Shown piece by piece: positions 21,529 to 31,828 of a stretch of DNA of 64,000 nucleotides. A model generated the notes under the pieces. That model did no database searches and had not been told where the DNA came from. It was given only the letters and a program-made list of their open reading frames with translations. The translations under genes and the position numbers were made by a program. This DNA is from Helicoverpa zea. Taxonomy: Eukaryota; Arthropoda; Insecta; Lepidoptera; Noctuidae. The stretch's first letter is position 1. Every line of letters begins with the position of its first letter. The stretch spans positions 8,804,001 through 8,868,000 of the forward strand of contig NC_061454.1 in NCBI RefSeq assembly GCF_022581195.2. Direction: 5' to 3'.

Positions 21529-21577
21529 TAGTAACATTCTTATCAAAATTAGAAAAACACTTTCGTAGACCACTTAC

Positions 21578-21685
21578 CATACGGGGAACAGTCCATTGTT
21601 GTATGCAACGAAGTATATCTTCGTTTTCTAATACCAAAGAACCTCCAGCAGATCCACAATTTATACAATATACTATATTCTGCAT
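21578..21685 (-). CDS. Cys-rich (ZAD-like) protein, first exon
   Basis: The minus-strand ATG at 21685 opens MQNIVYCINCGSAGGSLVLE then NEDILRCIQQWTVPRM and ends at ATG|GTAAGT, phase 0 (36 codons). A CxxC pair (CINC) followed by an ILRCIQQW helix and WxxPR matches the module start seen in a recurrent lepidopteran Cys-rich family, similar to ZAD domains that coordinate zinc with two CxxC pairs. The second CxxC (CTTC) is in the next exon. It may be a small host gene or the N-terminal part of a domesticated or mobile gene. No upstream promoter was recognised. Confidence 0.4.
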
Positions 21686-22088
21686 CCATTGTTGTAATTA
21701 TAATATAACTAAATTCGATCACAGACAGAGCAATATCCGAAAATGCTAGTAAAATCCAGTTCTTTACACAAAGCCGAGTCTACCAAGTACGCAATCTAAT
21801 CGGAGTCCGTAATCAAGCCAAAGTTGTTAGAATAAAACCATGAAACGCATAGAAAATCACAAAAGAAACGATAGTCGCAAAGCAATCAAACCAATCAAAC
21901 TGACTTCTAGCAAACTGACTGAAGTACACCAGTGTTGCCAATTACGAAAACTATAATCCTACTCGAATGTCAAGCTAGAAATTCGCGATTCGCTCAAAAC
22001 CATCTTAAAACATTATACAGAATACTAGCTTTTTTCTAGCTAGTCAGTTTAGGTATTTAAATGAATAAAGTGTTACCAACTAATTTTA

Positions 22089-22135
22089 ATAACCGACTTC
22101 GGAAAGTAGGTTCTCAATTCGATCCGTATTTACCG
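22089..22135. repeat. Short fragment of the CCGACTTC...GGTTCTCAATTCG repeat
   Basis: AATAACCGACTTCGGAAAGT followed by AGGTTCTCAATTCGATC resembles, in inverted order, the tail of the composite repeat at 14850-14900. Confidence 0.5.
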
Positions 22136-25100
22136 AAATCCCGAAAACTTCCGAAACTGGCAGCACTGGCTGACGGAAACATTTTATAAGGCATCAATAA
22201 TTGTGACCCTACTTTTTATTTGGAATTTATTTATTTGAAGTGTCCGTGGAATACTAAAATATGTTTCAAACAATATAAAAATAAATAAAAATTAAAGTAT
22301 AATTTATATTCACATCGGTTCTTAGGCCAAAATTGAACAATGTCCTTTCTGATAGACCGAACATTATCTTGATATTGATAATTTGTTTTAGTCCCAGCTT
22401 ACATGTTTTGCGTTTGGTCGTGTTTCTGTAGATAACCTCAGCTCGACTGTACAAGCATGTCGTTTATTTCAGGCAGTTTAGAGCGAGGCTGCGGTTAGAC
22501 ATTAGGCGATACTACCGTTAATCTCGCCAAGTAATCGGATGCAACAGAGGCGTTCTTGATGTATGGATCACTTAATAGGGGCACGCTGCGCGCACGCTTT
22601 CTTTAGTCTCTATAATAAATTATCACGAAGATCATGTTCCAATGTTGTAGTGTTGTGCCGGCGTGTAAGTAGCATGGGAACTTAGCGCCCGATAAGTAAA
22701 GCTTGCGCCGACAGTGCTTGCTAATGTAAATCTTATGCTGATACCTATAGAGATCAAATCAGAATGTCAGTGTCATTATTTATGTGCTTAATAACTGATT
22801 ATAGCGCTCCTACGATTTCATATAATGACACGGACATTATACTTTGCTCTAGTAATCTTAATGGCTTTTATAAGTAATAATTAATAGCAATTAAATAGAT
22901 GTATATGCATGCATATGAATACATGTTGTTATGTTCTTGCCTATTTCAGATATTAAATCCGAGTAAACGCAATCTATTCTTAATCTAACACGAACACATA
23001 TACTGCACATCTCCTTAAAATTCAACTTTAGAGGTCGACTTCTACCTAAACGACGTTGTTATGTAAAAATATTAAAAGAAGCTCAATAAATAATATTGCT
23101 GTATAATTTCCGAAACAAAATTGTATGTCATTCTAGGGCGTGGTAGAGACCTGCGTAATTATTATTTGGTGATTTATTATTTGACATTGCCGCAATAAAC
23201 TCCAGTTTATGCGCTTTCCTTGTCGAAAATCAGTGCATATTGCACAACGCTCATGAATTTAATGGCGTAGCAGCGTCTCGCGCGTAATCTGTTACAGCGA
23301 ACGCGCAAATCTTGAAAAGCTTTTAAGGGGCGTGTGTTATTTGGAAGCTTTGTAATGCATTTTTGCAAGCGGCTGCGGCCCGGGCGCTCGGAGCTGTTAC
23401 GCAAGGATGCTCGGAGAACTGGTCCGACCGGCTCCAGATCTGGGCCAGAGCCATCTCTCCGCTAAGATATTACCGCTAATAGATATTGAACATCCAGCCA
23501 CTAGATCCGCCGCCTTCTTAGCCACCGACTCGAACGACCACGGTTTCATTTTACTTTTATTTAATGGCTTCAGGGCCTTATAAGGAGTTTCAATTCAATT
23601 AAGATCCTCGACGATGGGCAAATGTAAGAACATTACTTAAATTGCTGGCAACTTGTTGTGGTGTACCGTCAACAGTTGAACAGCAACCGATTTATGTACA
23701 ACCTAATTCCTGTCCTATTACAACAGCAAGTGTTATGGCAATCATTCCTATTGTTTTGTTTATTTCGTAAACAGATTAATTTTGGAGGGCAGGACAAGAA
23801 CTCGGCTCACCTTACACAATACTGATTTCACTAAGTGCTGACATTTCATTAAAATATATTGAAATCGTGAAATGGGGCTTGCATCCCATTGATTGGAAGC
23901 GGTGCGGCGGGCGGCGCGTGCGTCGGTCAATACCCGATATTGATTTGCTCGGTGTTTCGAAACAGATTATTATGTTTAATGGTTGTACGTGGTGCTATTG
24001 TGAGGAGTCAGGTTAGCAAGCACTGAAATTATGGCGTAGTAACTATACTTTGTTTTTGGATAGATATTAGTGACGAAATAATGGGAATAACGCAACCGCG
24101 AATAGGTACACAGATTTTTACATAACTAACAACCAAGGGTCATTATTTAATTTCCCCATGAAGATGACTCTCAGAATAAACAAATGTACTCTGTAAAGAT
24201 GACAACTGGTCTGTCTACTTTGACATTAATATCGTAAAATCTATTTCAAAGAAAATAAGTATCTATGTAGGTAGCTGATAAATCTAATTTATTGGCAGCT
24301 CGTGCAATCATGCGCATGTACCCAGTAAACACAGAGTTTATCTCGGTAAATAACTAGACACCGGGGAGATTCATTAGGCGTCGATCCGTGTCGGGCTGTG
24401 CTGTAATCGAGCAATTGTTCTCGGGGGGAAATTCAATTATTAGCTCGTAGAAGCCCCGAGCGCGAAATATCGGCCATTGGGCAACCCGCTGCGTCGTTAG
24501 GAGTTAGAAATAATTGCTCGCGATTTATCTTGGTGGTACTGACTATAATTAAATGCTTAATAATTGAAGGAGCGATTCTGTTGGTTGGAGCAATAAATAG
24601 CATGTTTGGGCATCGTCGGCGCGGGCGCAGCGCGGTGCTCCGGTGCGATACTGGCGCGGTCGTGCTTCGTGCTCGTTGTAATTTCGATTAGAATGGTCCG
24701 CCGAGGGTAGTTCGCTCTCACGCTTCCAATGACTAGTGTAATCGTTTTATGCGACGTGTTGTTGAATTAGTTTAGCCATCTAGTACTCTTGGCTAAACGT
24801 GTAATTACGTGTAACTTAAGTAACAGTTAACAGATTATTTATTAGTACCTAATGAAATATTAGTCCGAACTATTGAACTCGTACGCTAGTCACATAAGTT
24901 TATAAATAAACGACTTTTGGGAACTAGATTTACTCAGCCTTTTTTATGCAATGGTCTCCCAGATTTTTGTGAGCAATAAAATGGCAAACAAAACAATGAC
25001 TCCCTGATATCATATTTCCAAAATTATAGAGTCTGTTTTATTCACGGACTTGTATTTTATGTAGGGTTTAAATTAACGTGGTCACGAGTTTTAAATTATT

Positions 25101-25289
25101 TTTTCATTCTATTTTCTAATTGTTAATCGCTGACGACTTAAAACGCAATTTTCTTTACTTAAATAAAATAAATATAAGGTAGATTTATTAAAATACTATA
25201 TAAAACAAACAGAACAACATAAATAAATAAAAATGCTAATAATTCGGTTCACACTAACATTGTATCAACTTTCAAATAAATACAAACTA
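22136..25289. other. Gene-poor stretch with GC-rich islets
   Basis: No coding exon or RNA gene recognised. GC-rich islets stand out at about 23370-23425, 23895-23930, 24400-24500 and 24615-24665, each next to AT-rich segments with TAATTA-like homeodomain-type cores. Regulatory function is speculation from composition only. Confidence 0.4.
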
Positions 25290-25294
25290 TTTAC

Positions 25295-25333
<39 letters not shown>

Positions 25334-26426
25334 ATGAAGTAAGAACAGTCTTTAATAACTAATTATTCACAATATACATATTTACATTAATTGAAAATAA
25401 AATAAAATAAACTTATATATATATATACAACTTAAAACTAATACAGTGCATCAAAAAATTGCTCCTCATCGCTGTCACTGGGTAATGTACCCAAAAGACT
25501 GGCAGCATTGCCACGTTGGATGGCAATGCTCAACCTCTGTGCGAAATAAAAGCCAGCCTTTGGGTCCCGGGAAGTGTCAACCAGGCGCTGGGAAATATCC
25601 CTGGCAAGAAGGTGCGCCCTCGGACCCCACGGCCCCAGAGTTTCAACCCCAAACGGCTCAAACATGTAATTGCCTATAAGGTTACTATATTTGCGCCGCT
25701 TGAGGTTCTCTGCTTGTGCAGCGGCGGAGCCAGCACAACATGCAGTTCCGGGAAGGTGAGATGGCGCAAGAGTGTCGACGCATGTCGCGTCCCACACTAA
25801 AGTCCTATCCACCTTCCACGGAAATAGCGACATGCCGTCTGGTCTCTTGCCATCGTCGCGTGCCAAGCCATTTGGTTCGAGTACGGCTGGCACGCCGACG
25901 GCAACAAGAGCGCGACGGATCACGTCGTTTATGTTGGCATGTCGTGGTATGCGGCCGGCACTCCGGCTGCACGACAGGCCGTGGTGACCGAGGCTGTTGA
26001 CAGCTTCCCCGCAGTGGCAGCGATGAGGAGAGCAGCATGGAGCACCTAGTCGGAGGCAAACGACGAGTCTGAAGGTGGTGTCATCAAACATGGTGCCTGT
26101 GTTTGAGGACGGAAGTGCAAGAAGCCATAGACCCGACTCCCATTCACCCACAGCCAGTAGGCGCGCTCGCTCTGCAGAAGTAATTGACGTATCGATTAAA
26201 CTTTTCCGTATTACTCTGCAGAGCGGCTCATCCCACTGTCTCTGGGAGGACAGGTTGGCGGGTAAGTCGGTGTTCGGGCATGCGACTTTCCAAGCATTTA
26301 AAGCCTCAGTCAGGCTTGGCACCTCAAAATTGGCCAGTGTGGTGGGTAATATTTTCCTGATCAATTTCTCAGTGCCATGGACCGAGGAAATAAAGGCTGG
26401 TAAACTTACACTGGAAATTTTACATA
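25290..26426 (-). mobile_element. 5'-truncated LINE copy with poly(A) tail and 8-bp duplication
   Basis: Minus-strand element. Its poly(A) tail appears as 35 T residues at 25298-25332, followed inward by about 100 bp of 3' UTR and then the C-terminal part of a polyprotein. TTTACATA is duplicated at 25290-25297 and 26419-26426, placing the 5' truncation at 26418. Only the region downstream of the reverse transcriptase is kept. Confidence 0.75.
25438..26418 (-). pseudogene. C-terminal fragment of LINE polyprotein with PD-(D/E)xK-like nuclease region
   Basis: An open frame of at least 308 codons continues to the truncation point without an ATG near its start (the first residues read LPAFISSVHGTEKLIRKILP). 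Counting from the TTG at 26364, it has a zinc motif CHCGEAVNSLGHHGLSC at 116-132 and an RH at 141-142, then KRPDG at 173-177 and WDATC at 191-195, and ends TLPSDSDEEQFFDALY. The order C-x-C...HH...C, RH, RPDG, WDxT resembles the restriction-like endonuclease region of CRE/R2-type LINEs. I recognise the block from animal retroelement-derived proteins, but the parent clade is not certain. It has no start codon or RT domain, so it is not functional by itself, although the frame is undamaged. Confidence 0.65.
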
Positions 26427-29317
26427 ATTAAGTTAGTTCCTTATATACCTAACTATTAAAGGTCGACCAGTGATCGAAATTCTAAGACCATAACTCACAT
26501 TGCACATCCACGCGAATATTAATAAGAAGTTGTTTTTTAGCATTTTGAGATTTCTGCAATCACCGAAATGCATTTATTTAAATGAAGCTTTGACTTCTAA
26601 TACACATAATAGTGTTAGCCAATCTAATTTGTTAGGCATCCAAAATAAAGCAAACTGTTGTTAATTTTGAATTTCCCGAACGAGGAAATTATGTAGGTGA
26701 CTGGACTTATAGTAGAATGACTAAAATTTCTTTTCATGTTTGAATGTATTGAAAGTAGTCAGACTTTAAAAAGGCAGCATCAGCTGGTTAGGTACTAGGT
26801 ATGTTTCATTTACATGCTACGTGGAAACACATCTTTCGCGATGTTCGTAATATGAAGTTGTCCTGTCTGCAAAAAAACCTGTTTGCCTATAACAGGTTTC
26901 AAATAACGTAGGGTAACATTTGAAGGGGTTCCTTTCATACAATATTAACGGTCAGGTAATAACGCTTGGGGTGAAAAACAATTGTTTTTCGTGCTTTTTA
27001 CCCCGTGTAAGTGCGTCCAGCTTGAATAAATGGTCTAGAACCAAACAATGGGTATAAAATTACAAGGTTTAGGAGATCAGACGCCAGTCGCCGTGGACAC
27101 AGACCGCTTGATTAAAGAATAATGGATATTTGCTCGATGTAACTGTAAAGAAACAGAAGCGCTTAAGTGTAATTCCATAGTATATATTCTTACAATAATA
27201 ATGTATGGGATCAAAGAGTCTATAAACATTCTATATTCCCTTTCCGGGCAAAAGATAATACAAATCGATGCATTGTTATCGACATTATGCAACGAGCTAT
27301 AGCAATAAACTGTGGGTATGTAGGTGTCATCTTGAGAACCACCTGCATTGGCTCCATTCTTGAAGTCGGTTAACAAGTACAATTGCATGAATTTTCTCGT
27401 TGAATTATTCGCCCTGCAAGCGTATAAGGTCATATATGGGCACACTATTTTGCTTATGCCGAGCATCCTACACCTTATTCCCCAATAAAGATCGTCTCGT
27501 GGAATACAAAAGAGCCCTAGACGACAGTCTTATTGTAAACAGCCAACAATATGGTAAACGTGATGCTAACTGTAAAATTTATTTGTAACATGCGGAGTTA
27601 AACGTTGTGCCTTATAAATAAATTTCAATTGTCTGTTGTCATTAAATATGCGACGTTATAAATCAAAGCTTTATCGGAGCTGGTCGTCGTAACGGTTACA
27701 TCGCACACGCTCCGGGAATATAATTTAATGATATCGATAGGGGTGTCTGCACACGCGCACACACCGCGTTAATGAACTGTCGTTACACTAATCTACTAGC
27801 CCTTATTTATTGCACTACATTTTTACTTCATTAGCCCAGTAGTAGTTCTGATAAACATAAGATACAACAAAAGATTCGGCTGCCATTTTACTAGTGATAA
27901 TAATTACGATGTGCGAATATTGCGGTTCCTTAGATTATACTTTGACAAATCACGACTTTGCAATTCCAATGCAGCAGATTTAATGTATGGGCGGCAGTTT
28001 GCATTCTAACCGCGACCCGGCAGGCCACCTCTTTCCTAATGCACGCTTATTTGAGCTTTTTAACCTTTCATCTGTTGTTGGGTTTAAGCATTGAGGGACA
28101 ATAAACACGACGCTGATACTTAATGTAGTTATTGTCCGCTATAAGCGTAGAACAGTGAGCGCTGGCTGCCAGCTGCGGCACCGGGAGGCTCGCCGAGGAA
28201 TGCCATAATAGCAGCAGTAATGAAGTAAGAAATTTCTATCAATTTGATTGTTTAATATCTTAATATTTAATAGTAGGCATGATGTTTAGTACCCATAAAA
28301 TATTCTGCTTCTTGTTTCTTACAAAGCGTTTAGTGAGGTCAATTTAGATTCGATTATCTTTTAATGTTTTTAAATGAATGTTGCATTTCAAGAACCTAGC
28401 TATTTCGCTACCAGGAAAATTAGAAAAGAGAATGAAATAAGAAATATCTAACAGTAATTTTAGCATGTTACTTAAAAGATTGTGAAGTTGTAAGGTGTTT
28501 TTTGAAGATGATTATTAAGTTACCAAACTGTTATAGCATTGTATTTAGAAAAAAACAATTTGCGAGATATACTAAGTGCGCTTTAAGAAAATTAGTTATT
28601 TTACGACCAATTTGAAATTTAATTAAACGTAAATGTTGTCTATATGGCCTTAATACTTTCAATGTAAGCAATGCCATCCAGCAGCGACTGTAGCAGATTA
28701 TTGATAAATCCTATCTTACTATATAATTACAGACAAATAAGAAGCCATTCGTTTTAATTGCGACGATTTGCCGTCATGTAACCGTAGTCGTAAATGCCGC
28801 ATTAACTTGAGTTAGGGTTGAAATTGAAAGGTATGGAGTAAGCGATCGGTTGTTTGCGAGCGTCGTTTTCATTATGAAGTCGGCGGGGCAAGGCCCGAGG
28901 CGAGGCTCTATTCTGGGAACAGCGTGATGCGGTTGTGAAATATTGAGCGGTGTGGTGGATGAGGGTAGGACGGAAGGTTGGCGAGGCGGGGCGCCGCGGG
29001 CGGGCGGCGGTGAAAGGGCTGGGCGGGGCGGCGTGCCGGGCGCCGCCCACCGCGCATTTCACCACCGGCGCGGCGACGCTCCGCGCCCTACTTCCCTCGA
29101 CAGGTTCGCTCTTGGTGTTCCATTGTGTGCCAACCTCTGCGAACAATACTATTGTGAAACGTTTAGATAACATCCCCGCGGCACGTAATTTAGACTGTTA
29201 ATTCAATTCTAACTGGAGATTAGGAGAACCCATTTTAGTGTTGTTATGTGCTTGTAACATAATTTGCGAAAGTATTTTCGGCTGTACTAAACTGAGACAT
29301 ACCTAAATACTAGGTAC
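26427..29317. other. Gene-poor stretch with a strong GC-rich islet
   Basis: No gene recognised. A marked GC-rich islet lies at about 28960-29100. It is open in several frames on both strands, which is an effect of base composition and not evidence of coding. A smaller islet is at about 28150-28200. Confidence 0.4.
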
Positions 29318-30060
29318 CAGTGGCGGCCCTAGGGGTGTGCGAACTGTGCCTTCGCACAGGGCCTCGCGCTTGGGGGGGCCTCGCGCCACAACCCTAACAC
29401 TAATATAAACTAACACTAATGTAAAAAAATGTAAAATATGTCTGGTCCAAAAAACAATATGCATTTTTTCTTTATTTCTAATTTATTCTGCGTTTACTTT
29501 TTGAGTCCTGAATTGAACAAAAAGTTGGAACACCAAAGTAACAAAAACAACTAGCTCTCGATCCAGTCACGGATTCCTTTTATTTGTGGTTAAATTCCGA
29601 GTTTAATTTGAAAGTCTTAAACAAACAATTTCAAAAAATTCGCGCTCGCTACGCTTGAGGCCGTTCACTTGCCAGTACCTTTCCTTTTAACTTGATTAGA
29701 GTACTTTTATGTCCCAAAACTCAAAAATTTTCGCGAGCGTAGCGAGCGCGATTTCACACCTTGCACTGTTGTTTATTAAACAAGTTTAGGTGCTTTAGTG
29801 ACCCAAAGCTCAAAAATTTTTGCGCTCGCTACGCTCGCGGGTGCTTTACTTTCCACTTCTTTTATTTTTTCATCCTTTTTTAGCCGAACCTAGAAGGTAG
29901 CGCCGCTTTTAAGTCCTTTTATTAACAAGAAAACAATTCCTAGTTTCCGTATGAACTTATTTACGACGTTCGAACTACTCAAGTCACAATCTTTCAATAC
30001 ATAGGGGGCGCTTGGGTCATGATTGCACCCGGGCGTTACATGAGCTAGAGACGGCCCTGA
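29318..30060. mobile_element. DNA-transposon-like unit with CAG(T/G)GCCG...CTAG ends and GCTCGCTACGC motifs
   Basis: The left end CAGTGGCGGCCCTAG and the inverse of the right end CAGGGCCGTCTCTAG are imperfect inverted repeats. The interior has GGGCCTCGCGC and three or more copies of the near-palindrome CGCTCGCTACGCTYGAGG/CGCGAGCGTAGCGAGCGCG at about 29640, 29730 and 29822. There is no coding frame. This is a familiar type of repeat in moth genomes; the superfamily is not determined and no clear target duplication was found. Confidence 0.55.
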
Positions 30061-30426
30061 ATCAGTTATACGAAGAGCTGAATGTTATCTCGGTGCTGAA
30101 ATATATATTAGAAAATAATTTAACTGAAATTTATCCCACTACCGAAATAGTCTTGAGAATTCAAATAATAAAATAATACTATCGAAAAAGCAGGTTTTCG
30201 AGGCTTAAAATTATTAAAACATGTTTAGGGAATTCGATGACACAAGATCGACTTTCAACCCTTGCTATTCTTTCGATCGAAAATAACGTTGCTCATTCAT
30301 TCTATTATTCTGCTTTAATTAAAGATTTCTTAAGAAAAGTCGCAAGCATCAGATCATTTTATATTTGTTAATTTTGTGATTCTTTAAGTATAAACTGTAG
30401 TAAAAATAACATTTTATTTATTTGTT

Positions 30427-30976
30427 TAACTTGAGCATCCAACTCGGCTGGGCAGCGTTCGGGAAACTACGCAATGTCTTTTCGTCCGACATACCTCAGT
30501 GCCTCAAGACGAAAGTCTTCAACCAATGTGTGTTACCAGTGATGACTTACGGCACCGAAACGTGGTCTCTCACTATCGGCCTCATCTCAAAGCTCAAAGT
30601 CGCTCAACGAGCTATGGAGAGGGCTATGCTCGGTGTTTCTCTACGTGATCGAATCCGAAACGAGGAGATCCGTAGACGAACCAAAGTCACCGATATAGCC
30701 CACCGGATTAGCCAAGTTGAAGTGGCAATGGGCAGGCCATATTGCTCGCAGAGCAAATGGCAGATGGGGCCGAAAAGTGCTGGAGTGGAGACCACGGACT
30801 AGCAAGCGCAGCGTAGGACGTCCACCAACGAGGTGGATAGACGACCTTATAAAGGTCGCCGTAAGACGCTGGATGCAGGTCGCTTCCAACAGGTATCTGT
30901 GGAGATCTAAGGGGGAGGCCTATGTTCAGCAGTGGACGTCCTATGGCTGAGATGATGATGATGATAACTTGAGCAT
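30427..30976 (+). mobile_element. 5'-truncated RTE-type LINE with 12-bp target-site duplication
   Basis: The copy is flanked by TAACTTGAGCAT at 30427-30438 and 30965-30976. It ends in a (GAT)n tail (about 30950-30964), the usual 3' end of RTE elements in Lepidoptera. Only the last part of the polyprotein remains. Confidence 0.85.
30439..30950 (+). pseudogene. RTE endonuclease-reverse transcriptase, C-terminal remnant with frameshift
   Basis: The frame opens IQLGWAAFGKLRNVFSS and continues PVMTYGTETWSL, QRAMERAMLGVSLRDRI and RRRTKVTDIAHRISQ. Near 30716-30725 the reading shifts to another frame that continues KWQWAGHIARRANGRWGRKV, SVGRPPTRWIDDLIKVA and AYVQQWTSYG before TGA. This is the thumb/C-terminal region of the lepidopteran RTE polyprotein, which carries the WAGHIAR and GRPPTRW signatures. 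Endonuclease and RT catalytic motifs are missing by 5' truncation, and the frameshift marks it as dead. Confidence 0.88.
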
Positions 30977-31047
30977 TTCTCCTCAAACATGACGTTTAGC
31001 TAAATCAAAACGCCAGCTTGCTCTTCCAGCACATACTTTTCACGTAG

Positions 31048-31115
31048 GACAAAGGGCCTCGCATAGACCTGCCGCACATAGCCTCGCAATGGCTAGGGCC
31101 GCCGCTGCTAGGTAC
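31048..31115 (-). repeat. Terminal fragment related to the 29.3-kb DNA-transposon-like unit
   Basis: The minus strand reads CTAGCAGCGGCGGCCCTAGC then GCGAGGCTATGTGCGGC and GCGAGGCCC, similar to the left end at 29318 (AGTGGCGGCCCTAG...GGGCCTCGCGC) in inverted orientation. It may be a diverged end of a related element. Confidence 0.45.
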
Positions 31116-31386
31116 TTAGATGGAGATATAATATCCATTTACCTTTCAAATAAATATGAATGTATTAAGAATGTTACAGTGCTATTGTTTTCACAGAATG
31201 TCGCAATCATCCTTGGACTTTCGTAATATTTATTCATCTTAAATATATCTTTTCATATAATTTCTAGGAGTTTATGAGTACCTATATATCTCCTGTACCT
31301 ATGTTATAACACCCTAATTCTACAGTTTCTATAACTTCAGACACGTGAAGACTGATTCGTTTGTCGATGAAAAAGAAAACAAGTCT

Positions 31387-31828
31387 CAATGAGGGTTTCG
31401 TAAAATGGCGTCCACCAGGTGGCAGCACCGAGTCGTCAGGTCCAGATAACTGTCAAAGTGCTTATCTTTACTATGAATAGTGAACGATTTTAGTGTTTTT
31501 TTTATTTTATAATTAAAGCACTGCATGATTGTTTTACTATTGCGGTTGAGTAAATAAAAAAAACTAAATCATATTGTGTTAAAAAATTTTTCAACAAGCT
31601 TTTCCTTAGTACCAGTGACTTTTGCACCCTCTCTCTTAGCTCAATTTTTAGTTCGGAAACCTTATTCTGACCGTAGTCCATAATAAAATCAATAACACTT
31701 CCAATATAACAGAATTTCAATAAACAATAAGTTCGGCACCTACAATTCCATACTATTTGACAGCTGTTTGGACCAGACGCATACGTGGCGCCACCCGGTG
31801 GCAGAAAAAATTTCAAAAACCCTCATTG
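31387..31828. mobile_element. MITE-like element with CAATGAGGGTTT inverted ends
   Basis: CAATGAGGGTTT at 31387 and its inverse ending at 31828 are the outer ends. Imperfect complementarity continues for about 80 bp, including ACCAGGTGGC/ACCGGGTGGC and GTCCARA..CTGTCAAA. The 442-bp unit holds a 104-codon minus-strand frame with no recognisable domain. No clear target-site duplication was found. Confidence 0.65.

Noticed and set aside
28943..29201. Several overlapping open frames in a GC-rich islet as genes
   Set aside because: They overlap on both strands, are Gly/Ala/Arg-rich from base composition and have no recognisable domain.
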